A stretch of DNA of 64,000 bases from Nematopogon swammerdamellus. Its lineage: Eukaryota > Arthropoda > Insecta > Lepidoptera > Adelidae. A model generated the notes under the pieces. It searched no databases. It was not told the origin of the DNA and saw only the letters and a program-made list of their open reading frames with translations. Shown here in pieces: positions 11,993 through 22,300 of this stretch (within the stretch, counting starts at the first letter, position 1; every line of letters begins with the position of its first letter). The stretch spans positions 11,439,395 to 11,503,394 of the forward strand of contig OX336345.1 of NCBI GenBank assembly GCA_946902875.1, written 5' to 3'. The position numbers and the translations under genes were made by a program.

Positions 11993-12431
11993 CCATATAG
12001 GAAGCTGCACGCATTAGGTCAACATTAAAAAAGTTGACGCATTAAGAATGTACGTACCCATTCTTCTTTGCTGTTCTGTGTATCCGTTTTGTTGGAGCAT
12101 AAATATGTAACTATTTTCCTAAATAATTTATACTTACTACTTGGCTGGAAATATAAATTGTCAGTCCTACATTCTATTCAAATAAATTGGGAAAAGAATA
12201 GTCAAAATGAATGCTCACTACTTATCCGTGAAATATTATTAATTTACCCGACAGACAACATATACATTTTCTAGCAGTACATTTTTGGCAAGTAGCAATA
12301 GAGTACGTGCCTATATATACGCATATATAGGTATTAAAATAATGTATTATTTTTTCACGACAATGAAATAAATTACCAGTTTTACTTTTCATCAAGTTAT
12401 TGCATCCTGCTCACAACACCTAGCTCACTAA

Positions 12432-12500
12432 GGTGGATGTGCTGACATCACGGATGTAGTCAACAGTGTCAGATTCGATAAAAAAATTAAATAAAAAAAA
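12432..12500 (+). mobile_element. SINE 3' tail fragment
   Basis: gtgctgacatcacggatgta, gtcaacagtgtcagattcga and a taaaaaaattaaataaaaaa end match the tail of the copy at 60886. Only about 60 bases remain. Confidence 0.7.
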
Positions 12501-13087
12501 ACTTCTTGACTGACTTCGATGTCGATGTAAAGTGTGAATACTTTATGGTTATTAAAGTTAGATGCAAACAATTTTAATCGATGAAGTATGAGTATTATTG
12601 GTAAGTATTTATTTATACAATAATTGTTCAAACATTTATACTTTTACAGTCTAATAGCACATGTAAAAAGTTGTTAGTTTTTGCTAAATTACTCACTCAA
12701 CCTGTGATTGACGTTGATAATATTTGAAGAAGGTTGATATCCACGTTCTTATTGTGTGTTTTTATCATTAATTTTATTGACGTAATAATTTAATGTCTGG
12801 TACAAAAAAAGGGTTAAGCTACCATGATATTTATTATTCATTATTTAGAAAACTGGGATAGGCGAATAAAATGTTATAAATTCCGAAACTTACAATCTAG
12901 GCATCCTGCTTTTGATTTTCTGGATATTAATTTTAGATTAGTTTTAGTGTATTAGTGTATAGCTGTATTTTGTAGGTTGTTGTGTATTGTGTATATTTTC
13001 ATGTCTACGTTCTAATAAATGTATAATATCTAGGCATAATACCTAATTAAACGAAATCTAAGTTTAACTGATGATGGTATCTGTCGC

Positions 13088-13126
13088 TAGTCGACATGTT
13101 ACATGGAGTATGTAACATGTCGACTA
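13088..13126. repeat. Perfect hairpin, 17-bp arms
   Basis: tagtcgacatgttacat and its complement, loop ggagt. The GTCGAC core recalls the hairpin at 32118-32183. Confidence 0.95.
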
Positions 13127-14155
13127 TGGTAATATTATGACATAAATATCTGCTATCCTTTTCAAATATCTTTTCAATACCACTAGCAGTTCGCGTGGCG
13201 CTCTTTTTGTGAAAAAAAATACTATTTTCCCAAACTTCGTACAGATAGCGTCCGGTACCGTTTTCAAGGGGGCCGATCTTCCGCAGTATATTAATTAATG
13301 AAAATAAACATGTGAGAATTGAAAGAACAATTCAAATAAGAGGTATGTATCTCTCGGAGCGCTACAGTGCGATTTTCATATTTATAGAAAGCAAAGACAT
13401 GGAGACATTGAGACAATATTGATTAATAATTAAAATTGCTACAGGTTTATATGACGGCTTCTACACTAGCTTTGTTTTTTTAATTTGATCATTTTATAAA
13501 ATTCGGTACGAAGAAAACTTGAAAATGTTCACTAGCAAAATTAATATCGCAAGTAACTACTCCAGCACGCGCCGCGCCGGTACAATAGAATACATTTAAA
13601 TTCAGCGCCTCGGCAATATTTTAATTTTTCATTTTGATGAAGTAATTGGATCCGGCCCACAACTTAATAAAGTTGTATGAATGTATAATAATAATAGTAG
13701 TCCAAAGTATAATAATATATCCTATTAATTTATAAATACAAACAAGCTTTAATTCCAGGTATTGAGCCTATGTCCAGCAGTGGACCGATACAGGCTGATG
13801 ATGATGATAATGATGATGATTGAGTGAGATAGATATGACTTGCCCCAGGCGTCCCCCAGGACCACAGGTGAATGAGGTAAGCATATTTTTTGGACGAATT
13901 ATATTCAGTCAAAATTAGTATGGGTGGAGCCCGGCTTCGAGTCCTAGTTATTATTTGAGTAATACTCGAATTAATTTTGACTATGTCAGTAGTTTCCCAG
14001 TAGTCAAGAACTAAAACTGAAACTGTAGCAATTAGAGAAGTTATAACATCGCATCAGAATTCGTAAATCTGCCACTGTCTGAACAAATTGCGGAATGGAT
14101 TAATATTATTTCTAAATATTGATTAATGCTTGCCTTGAAAACATAATACATAAAT

Positions 14156-14225
14156 GCATGCATACATACATACATACATGTATACATACATACATACATT
14201 ATATACATAATACATACATAATTAC
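14156..14225 (+). repeat. (CATA)n microsatellite
   Basis: catgcatacatacatacata and related words, interrupted by tatacat. A similar run stands at 6123-6175. Confidence 0.9.
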
Positions 14226-14714
14226 ATAATGAAACTGCATGTAATAATTAAGTTAAGACTCGTTTTAACCGCTTTGGAACATAGATACGACATACCTACT
14301 GATCTTGCATTTTATAAGTATTTAAAACACTGCTTTATGGTCATTGGTGTACCTAGCTGTATGGATAATCTAATATTTTAATTCGAATAATTATTTTAAT
14401 GGTCATTAATAAATAACTGTGATATTAAAACCTTTGCATATAAATGTACAGAGATATAGAGAAGAGACGAGAAGAGATAATATACTAGTGCTACTAATGT
14501 CGCAACCATTCTCCCTTTCGGTTCCTAAAATGGGAAATTATTTCACATTTAAGTGAATTTTCGCTATGCGCCTGAAAATGTATCACGTCGGGAGTTCGCT
14601 CTGTAAGTATTATCATTTCAGTGAACTAATGGCGCTGCCGTGTTTCGGAAATTCTAATAATACCTTAAGTTTTTATCAAAGTGCGTGCGTGCCTGCCCTG
14701 CTGTGTACTTTTTA

Positions 14715-14825
14715 AAATTGTGGAATCTATCGCGATTGGCTACATCACCTACTACACCCGTTGTATCAGTTCTTCGTGAACTAGGTGCCATATCAGTGCT
14801 TCCCTTAGATAGTGCCGGATACTTC
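14715..14825 (-). mobile_element. SINE 3' tail fragment
   Basis: The minus strand reads gaagcactgatatggcacct, agttcacgaagaactga and gatgtagccaatcgcgat, the tail of the chimeric SINE. It directly abuts the short 68-bp minisatellite at 14825. Confidence 0.7.
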
Positions 14826-15012
14826 TTCCAGAACGCAGCTCGGCCTTCGGCCTCACCCTTAGTTACTTACTTTATTCGAGAAGGTTTGTTTTCTTCCTGA
14901 ACGCAGCTCGGCCCTCGACCTCGCCCTTCGTTACTTACTTTCTTGAAGGTATCTTCTAGAATACAGCTTGGCCTCCCGCCTCGCCTTTATTTACTTTCTT
15001 CCAGAATATTTC
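14825..15012 (-). repeat. 68-bp minisatellite, short array, about 3 units
   Basis: Reverse complement of the unit seen at 44703-50215: cgcagctcggccttcggcct at 14832, 14900 and 14967 with T-rich spacers. It directly follows a SINE 3' tail (14715-14825), a different neighbour from the large array. Confidence 0.85.
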
Positions 15013-15111
15013 TTTTTCCTTAGGTTTATTGTGAACCGTCCCGTTTCAAAATGATCAAATGAATGGTTTAAGAACGCATAGCCAACGAATGAACAAACGA
15101 ATGAACATAAT

Positions 15112-15175
15112 TTTTTTAACCGACTTCAAAAAAAGGAGGAGGTTCTCAATTCGACTGTATTTTTTTTTACATTAT
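15112..15175 (+). repeat. CCGACTTCAAAAAAAGGAGG repeat end
   Basis: ttttttaaccgacttcaaaa, aaaggaggaggttctcaatt, cgactgtat is the well-known lepidopteran interspersed-repeat wording. An inverted partner stands at 36005-36050. The class of element is not clear to me. Confidence 0.6.
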
Positions 15176-15239
15176 ATATTTGAAAGAAGATAGCTGCCCG
15201 GTAGATAGGTAAGCTCTAATTTATTCAGCCGTCATGCAT

Positions 15240-15335
15240 CTGGTAGCCCTTGTGGTTTACAAGTCGCCTTCTTAATAGAGGAAAAGTGTCGCGCAGGTGG
15301 ACACGAGTTAGAATCCCGAGTACGTACTACGGATA
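15240..15335 (+). mobile_element. tRNA-like SINE head
   Basis: tggtagcccttgtggtttac resembles a polymerase III A box. cgagttagaatcccgag about 55 bases on resembles a B box. There is no complete cloverleaf, and a T-rich run follows, so this is a SINE head or decayed tRNA-derived element, not a tRNA gene. Confidence 0.5.
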
Positions 15336-15631
15336 TTTTGTTTTTATTTTTTATAGTTTTAATGTTTTTTGTTGTTGCTTTTTATGTTACTCCGGGATAT
15401 ACATACACTGTCACTGTACAAAGTTCAGTGGTTTTTGCGTGATGCGCGTACAGAGAGACAAGAATTTTAAAAACTGTTCTAACATATTCATTTTCGCATT
15501 TTGAGATGACCTGCTTGGTTTTTTCCGAATATATTCAATGTACAGATTTTTTTGATGATGAATGATGAATAGATTAAACGCTCTATAAATTACCTAACCT
15601 TCTAAAAACAATTAACTCAACATAGTTCATA

Positions 15632-15665
15632 GACGTTTCGGGCCATACGCTTGGCCCGAAACGTC
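15632..15665. repeat. Perfect hairpin, 14-bp arms
   Basis: gacgtttcgggcca and tggcccgaaacgtc around a six-base loop. Confidence 0.9.
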
Positions 15666-16014
15666 GAGCCACATAGCTCGGAAAAAACCGTGAGTAAAGC
15701 TGTTGTGTTTTAAAAATAATTAACTCAACGATTTATCTCTACTTCTTAAAAGGAAACTTTCACTTTATAAATATATATATTTTTTAATTAAATACTAACA
15801 ACTTTTTGTTGCTTTATTTTTGATGTAAGTACACATATTTTATTAATAACAAAAAAAAAAGCACATTTATTGAAATATTTCGCCCCGATGTCGGTGGCGT
15901 CTTAAAAGGAAACAAGTATGCAGTATGTTTGAGGTAAACTCCGGAGTAATTGAAGAGATTTTAATGCGGTTTGCACCAATGGAAATAATAGTTCTTATGG
16001 CTCACTATAGGCTA

Positions 16015-16189
16015 TATACCATCACGCTGAATAGCCTAAGGGCTGAGCACTATAAAACAAATTATAGTATGGACGGGAGAGAGATAGAGAGAACATAAGA
16101 GAAGCAATCGTTTATTATCATATTTGCATTTAAATCGGATTTGCTATTGAGCCAAGTCTACCGCGAGCAAAGCCGCGGGCAAAAGCTAA
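16015..16189 (+). mobile_element. Helitron 3' end
   Basis: ccgcgagcaaagccgcgggc, aaaagCTAA followed by T. taggctatataccatcacg and ttatagtatgg upstream fit diverged internal text of this family. The 5' border is uncertain. Confidence 0.5.
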
Positions 16190-17071
16190 TATATCCAGAA
16201 TTATGCCCAACATTTTAAATTTTTTACCAGAAAATATCTCACAAAAACAGGCTTAAAATTATTTATGCAAAAATTAATAATTTCAAGAAGAATTATGACG
16301 AAAGTTTGACAATTGCCCTCCTAAGTATCGCCAGAGTGTTCAGTTTCAGAATTGAGGAGGCACCCTCTGAACGGCTTCTTTCCGATGCACACACTTGACA
16401 ACTTAGGCTGCTTACAGAATCAGCGCCTGGTGTTAATTACGTATAAATTTAATTATTAAATTTCTGCCACTTTCATACCTGGGCGATATCCTTTGAACCA
16501 GTAGGATGTAATTTCTAACCTTTTATTTGTATTTACAATTTACACGAAACTACTGAACCAAATAAATTCGCATGCATCGAGAAAATCACGTTCAGATCAT
16601 CAGTTCAACGCCCTTTGCGCTCGACACAACGAATACTACACACTAAAAACCTTTAGATGGTTTGTAGTATAACTTAACTCTATGTAGAACCTTGTCATAC
16701 TGACTAACTGCCTGAATATATCTCTGAAGACTATGCGCCTTAGGCGATCGTATGTTTGAAAAAGTTCCTCAGATATAATATGTCATGTACATTGAGCAAC
16801 CGTTGCTCTCAACCTACATTATTTCTCACGATTCGCCCTCAAAGGGGCGACCTCTTTAGTGCGAGACACTTCACACAATCTTTTACGCTTCGTTTCGGAA
16901 TTCCTTATGTTATTTATTTTTACAGAAAATATGTTGTGAGGGTTGTCGTCCACTTATGGTCGTGCGTGGAATCGACTTTTCGAATTGGTCACAATATGTC
17001 ACTCTTTTACGTTTACTGAAGAGTAGGTAACTATGTAGCTGCAAAGCCATGACTTGTGCTCTCTATCGGGA

Positions 17072-17198
17072 TGGACCACGCCAAGGTGATAGGTGGCTAG
17101 CATATAGCCCTCCTACACATCTTGCCCTTATCCTTTAGTCGCCTTTTACGAGATGCACGGGAGCTGTTCTTTTTAAGTACCGGCTTCACACGGCAAAT
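17072..17198 (-). mobile_element. Family A repeat, partial copy
   Basis: accacgccaaggtgataggt, ccttatcctttagtcgcctt and aagtaccggcttcacacgg match the family. Only the 5' part (in repeat orientation) is retained. It is followed within 40 bases by a SINE variant. Confidence 0.75.
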
Positions 17199-17235
17199 TG
17201 ATCATCAGATCAGTATATTAATTATTTTTCGCCCA

Positions 17236-17505
17236 ACACAACTGTAGGTCCCTTCCCTTGCCCCTTACTAGGTGGTAGGCTCAAATTGTATCCGACTGGG
17301 TTGGTACCACCGTACTGGATGTAAGATGGCCTCATAGCAGCCTCGGCTGTGTTCTCCTCTAGTTCAGTATAGCCAGCAATCCAGGGAAGTCTCCGGTATG
17401 GCACCTGCGAGTAGGTACTCGCAGGTGATATTGGCTGGTCGGAGCATGCGCTTTGGCCCCTCCGACTCAGCCAACCATACCGGATTACATAAAAAAAAAA
17501 CACAA
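17236..17505 (+). mobile_element. SINE body variant with CGGATTACAT tail
   Basis: Shares tgtaggtcccttcccttgcc and ggttggtaccaccgtactgg with the chimeric SINE body, and cagttcagtgtagccggc as cagtatagccagcaatcc. It ends in a different tail, accggattacataaaaaa. A hairpin (cacctgcgagta and its complement) lies at about 17400-17430. A 156-codon minus-strand frame here is an artefact of the repeat. Confidence 0.75.
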
Positions 17506-17966
17506 TTGGATGACTGCAAATGATGTGCGCCTTATCAGAGTATGCGGCTTCCGCAGTCCGAAGCGCTCGTGCAAGAACAATTTGGCTTGACCTTGCGGCG
17601 GCGTGAGTCTTTGTTCTACAGCTTTTGTGCTCGACGAAGGACAAGCATTGAATGGAACAACGGATGAAGATGCAAAGGTTAAGAAGAAGCACCCTTCACG
17701 ACCACGCCACCTTTATGCTATTCTTTGTGGCATCAAATGTGACAGAGCCTTAAAGAGATTTGCTTTGGCGTCTTCTCCTTGTCTTTGCTTTGGCCAATTT
17801 TCTTAGGTTTGGTATTTCAAGTTCTACTTAATGTCAGGTGGAACCTTCGATTATTTTTTCCGTCTACGGGTGGAACGCTGTGTTACAGATTAACAGTACG
17901 ATATCTGTCACATAACCTTTTTCCTAGCACTAAATTGGAGTTGAAATACCAGCCGGTGTGAACATA

Positions 17967-18309
17967 TATATATATATTATATCACACACGCTAAATCCCG
18001 ATAATCGGGGTAAGCAGAGTAATCGATGTTGTGCTGCAAGAACTCTGGTAAATTACAGCACAACACCGAACACCACGTTTCGCAAAGTATTCGAACAAGA
18101 TTCAATAGATCAAACAGCAAGTAAGGCACGAAGACCCACCTGCTGCATGACTCGGTGGAAGTACCGTGCCAAGGTGAGAGGTGGCGATCCTGTCGCCCTT
18201 TAGCGCGGCATCTTGTCCTTATCCCTTAGTCTCCTTTTACGACATGCATGGGGAGAGATGCAGTGGGGCCATTGTTTTTAAGTACCCACCCCACACGGTA
18301 CTGAATATA
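17967..18309 (-). mobile_element. Family A repeat with 14-bp target duplication
   Basis: A nearly complete copy. Flanks are ccggtgtgaacata (17953-17966) and ccggtctgaacata (18310-18323), a 14-base duplication with one difference. This sets the borders and shows insertion by a target-site-duplicating mechanism. The TA-rich run 17965-17981 is the tail. Confidence 0.82.
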
Positions 18310-18834
18310 CCGGTCTGAACATACATACTTACTCGTATTCCATCTAGTTTACGGTGTATGTATAATTTTACATTATCAAATGCCCTAGATTTCGAAGAGA
18401 AACATTCGTCACCGATCACAATTAAAACCTGGAACCTGGAGCTTCGTCTTTTTTTCACTTTATTTTCGGCTTTGGTTATATGTATTTAATAACCAATATT
18501 TTATTTCTTTTATCTATTTTAATTGGTACGTCTGCATAAAATGCTAAATATGTGAATTCGTGAAAGGGTACATTAATAGTAGAGAAGAGATTATACTTAA
18601 GACGGAGTGTATTAAGGAATGTAGGCCAGATGATACTCCACATTGAATATTCTACCGCAGGCGACGACATAAGGTTTTGTAAAATTTGCATTTATATGGG
18701 AAAATTTCAGTTGAATATTTGTTTAAAAAAAATATGCTCTTGGTGTATTTTGAATATTATTATCATTTTGGCCATGGATAAAATAGTCTGATTTATCCAT
18801 GTTTTTGGCCCATTTGGGCGTGTTCGTCGAGTAG

Positions 18835-18935
18835 ATTCGGAGGAAATAAGCTGTGACAGAAACACAGACGGACAGACAGACACGATAATGATCCTATAAG
18901 GGTTCTTCTTTTCCTCTTTTGAGGTACGTAACCCG
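18835..18935 (+). repeat. Fragment of an AAGGGTTC-type repeat end
   Basis: acacagacggacagacagac, acgataatgatcctataagg, gttcttcttttcctcttttg, aggtacgtaaccc is familiar repeat-end wording in Lepidoptera. A complement-like partner (tagggttccgtaacaaaac, ttccgtctgtctgtatg) lies at 60785-60845. It abuts the 34-bp minisatellite. Confidence 0.55.
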
Positions 18936-18960
18936 GAAGCGAAGCCGCATGCTATGGTGC

Positions 18961-19624
18961 TTCAATATTACGTTAGTATACGTTTATATCTGACTTCAAT
19001 ACTACGTTAGTATACGTTTATATCTGACTTTAATATTACGTTAGTATACGTTTATATCTGACCTCAATATTACGTTAGTATACGTTTATATCTGACTTTA
19101 ATATTACGTTAGTATAAGTTTATATCTGACTTCAATATTACGATAGTATACGTTTATATCTAACCTCAATATTACGTTAGTATACGTTTATATCTGACTT
19201 CAATATTACGTTAGTATACGTATATATCTGACTTCAATATTACGTTAGTATACGTTTATATCTGACTTCAATATTACGTTAGTATACGTTTATATCTGAC
19301 TTCAATATTACGTTAGTATACGTTTATATCTGACTTCAATATTACGTTAGTATACGTTTATATCTGACTTCAATATTACGTTAGTATACGTTTATATCTG
19401 ACTTCAATATTACGTCAGTATACGTTTATATCTGGCTTCAATATTACGTTAGTATACGTTTATATCTGACTTCAATATTACGTTAGTATACGTTTATATC
19501 TGACTTCAATATTACGTTAGTATACGTTTATATCTGACTTCAATATTACGTTAGTATACGTTTATATCTGACTTCAATATTACGTTAGTATACGTTTATA
19601 TCTGCCTTCAATATTACGTTAGTT
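18961..19624 (+). repeat. 34-bp minisatellite, about 19.5 units
   Basis: Unit: ttcaatattacgttagtata, cgtttatatctgac. Most units are identical or differ by one or two bases. The array is slightly more varied at its left end. It has no spacers and no coding capacity. Confidence 0.97.
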
Positions 19625-21164
19625 GGTCTTTCTGCCTCTATTAATCACAATAACTAAAACATTCAAGTGTTATAATTTCAAACTAGATGCAACACTGAAC
19701 CATGACTGACTGAATACTCTCGAAGCTCTAATAAATAACCCACAAAATTCACACCAGTCATTTTGTCGCCTTTTCGGGAGGGGTATTGAGTATAATTTTA
19801 GCGAGATACTAGATGAAAGTTTGGCAAATAAAAGAAAACAAACAAAAAATAAAATATGGAATTAAGCGTTTATTTTGACAGACAGACGAGACGAACGAAT
19901 GAACACAACCTTATACTTACTGATGTGATGACTGCCGAAATATATGGAAACTATTATTTATGGTCAATTTCGTCACCACCGCTAAAGACTTTCGAACATT
20001 TTGGCAGGTCACAACCGTATTTGATAGCTGAAAACTGTGACTGCGTCTTTTCAAAAATAATAAAAACCCAAGTAAGATTTTCACGACAGCAACTAACTAA
20101 GGCTAACAATGGAATAGTATAGTACCTAGTGCCAACAGAACCATCAGGTTAGGTGACATAAAGCAGTTTGGATTTGTCGTTTATCTAGTCGCGCCCTAAA
20201 ATTTTACCTAAAAGCCGATTGTTTGCCTACCACACGCAAACATGGCGCGATGGTCACGCTTGACGAGTCTCTATTAAATATCTGACAGAGTCAATTACTC
20301 ACTAGTCGCCATTTTGTGTGGATTGCGGCGACCTAATACTGGTAACAGTGAAATGATTTTAAACTGTGTGCGAACGGTAATTAGTACCACAGTGTGGTCG
20401 GGTCGGGACCGCGGTTGAGATTTGATTTTGTCACAAGTGACTTCTTTTTGGTTATCGTTCTCGTGGATTATCTCCAGAACATAACTCTTAATTCAAGGCA
20501 AGAAATTGGTATGGTATTTATTTCAAACATATAAGTAAACGTTTCATACGTTTATTTTGGTAGGTACGAAATCCTAAAAACCAACACCAACAGAGTCGAT
20601 TTAGCATACTTCTCATGTACTTTAGGTCCGTAAAAAAACAAACTAAAGCTATTAGGTTCTCTTGAAAGCTCCTAGGAAACTAGAAAGAAAGAAATATGTA
20701 GTTTCGAATTAGCACATCTTCGCTTTCATAGGTAACTAATAATAATCGTAGTAATAAAGATAGTAATATTCATATCTACGAGTATCACCAACATTCTTGA
20801 GTAAATACATTGAACAGAAAAGCAAACGTCACATAAATTGTGTAAGAAAAAGTAATGGAAGAAAGTATGAATACAAAAAGACATGATGCATGATAATAAA
20901 GTATAGTACTTCGATAAAAACACAAACATGTTTCTAGATGTAGAATAAGTAATTTCAATAAGTCCAACATGCGATATTTTGAATACACGAACTCGTTGAG
21001 AATTGCGAACACTGTACATTATATTGAACTGATTTATTATTCCCCGTTCTAAAGGAGAGATCGTTTAGTACTGACTCGGTTTACGAGAATCTAATCCATA
21101 ATCAACACCGCATCTCGCGATTTTCAAAGCGGCTGAAAGATTAAGCATCCACAGCCTTCAGTCA
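19625..21164. other. No recognised gene
   Basis: AT-rich, short frames only. The 97- and 75-codon minus frames near 20.8 kb have hydrophobic low-complexity composition and no start context. Confidence 0.5.
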
Positions 21165-21350
21165 GACTGCAAGGCGGTGGTGGGCGGGCGGTCCAGCTGC
21201 GCTAGGCCTTACGCCTACGCCGCCGAAAGTGCTTCGCCGCCCAGCAGTGCTACGCCGCCCTCCGTAGCGCCCGGGTGTCCCGCAGCGACGCAAGGCGAAG
21301 GGCCTCCCGACAGCTACTCCTGCCCCGCCACGAGCGGCGTCAACATCACG
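21165..21350. other. GC-rich island, coding status unclear
   Basis: About 185 bases rich in GCC/CGC (gcctacgccgccgaaagtgc) lie in AT-rich surroundings. The plus strand has an open frame (21177-21425) with Pro/Ser/Ala-rich composition, preceded by an acceptor-like ccttcagtcag. I see no convincing donor and no domain. It could be an exon, a CpG-type promoter or foreign sequence. Confidence 0.35.
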
Positions 21351-22135
21351 ATTTTCTTTCCGAAGTTTTCTCAGATTTGTTTATTTTTTCCGACGATACT
21401 TCAGTGTGTGGACAGTGATTTGTAGCACGTCTTTTTATTGCTTTCGCTGGCTTTCAGAGTTTTATGACTGGTTTTATTATTCGGTCTGAAGCCTTTTTCG
21501 GGACAGTTATATTTGCGAAGGCTTGATTTTCGCGCTATCCGCTCTAAACTGTCTGTGTGGTTGTATTCGTGGATTGTGGAAGCTCGCTTTGCATTGAAAG
21601 TAAGGTATGTATGCATGTACAGCGACACAGGACCAACATTTTGTTGCTCAATAAGCTGACAATTATTCTTTTTTATTTTTATGTTTGTACAATTTCCTAC
21701 ATACACACTTACTATTCACGACGTATTTGAAACAGTAAATCCCTACATTATTTTATATACAATAAAGAAACAATTATAAAGGTTTCAAAAATGATTTTTG
21801 TTTTCATAATAAGACAAGTACCACGTTCTCTTAATAACAAAATTCTTAACACGATAATAATCAGTACTCATATAGCACAATATAACAAATCACACATAAC
21901 TGAATATTATTGAGCTCTCCACGCCTCGGCTCTTTGTAGTTGTGTTGCGGTCAAGGAAGCATATCATGTGAAGCCTTGACACGAAATATTCTTCTTTGTA
22001 TGCAAATGAAAGACTTCTTGGCAAAGTGCACGATTAACCTAGCCAAAAGAATAGTTATGGGTTATGACGCTGGAATATTACGCGAAGAATATCTTTATCA
22101 TACTAAATCGAAGTTTCATCGGAGAGGAACCTAAC

Positions 22136-22300
22136 GTAAAAAATAATAGTATTCTATGTTTATATGTTAGTACTAGGCACGTACTCGCTTTATATATATT
22201 TTTATTAGAAAAATGCAAAGCGAAAATCCTGGCCGGGATGTATTTTTTCCAATGATTTTCGCTTTGCATTTTTCTAATAAAAATATGTAAAAAATAATAG
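22136..22300. mobile_element. Perfect 33-bp-arm hairpin flanked by 14-bp direct repeats
   Basis: Arms 22196-22228 and 22254-22286 are exact complements around a 25-base loop (ctggccgggatgtatttttt...). gtaaaaaataatag stands at 22136-22149 and 22287-22300, which looks like a target-site duplication. Two short overlapping frames are by-products. Confidence 0.75.

Larger units (their letters stand above)
12500..14700. other. AT-rich DNA upstream of the takeout-like gene
   Basis: No second takeout-like exon was found by reading for the NLFNGNK, PWL..C and LPI.G.GD motifs. One hairpin and a CATA run are listed separately. Confidence 0.5.

Noticed and set aside
17222..17692. Minus-strand frame of 156 codons
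   Set aside because: Its C-terminal half is the reverse strand of a SINE variant and its N-terminal half shows no domain.
18961..19624. A CRISPR-like array
   Set aside because: Repeats are directly adjacent without unique spacers, and the genome is eukaryotic.
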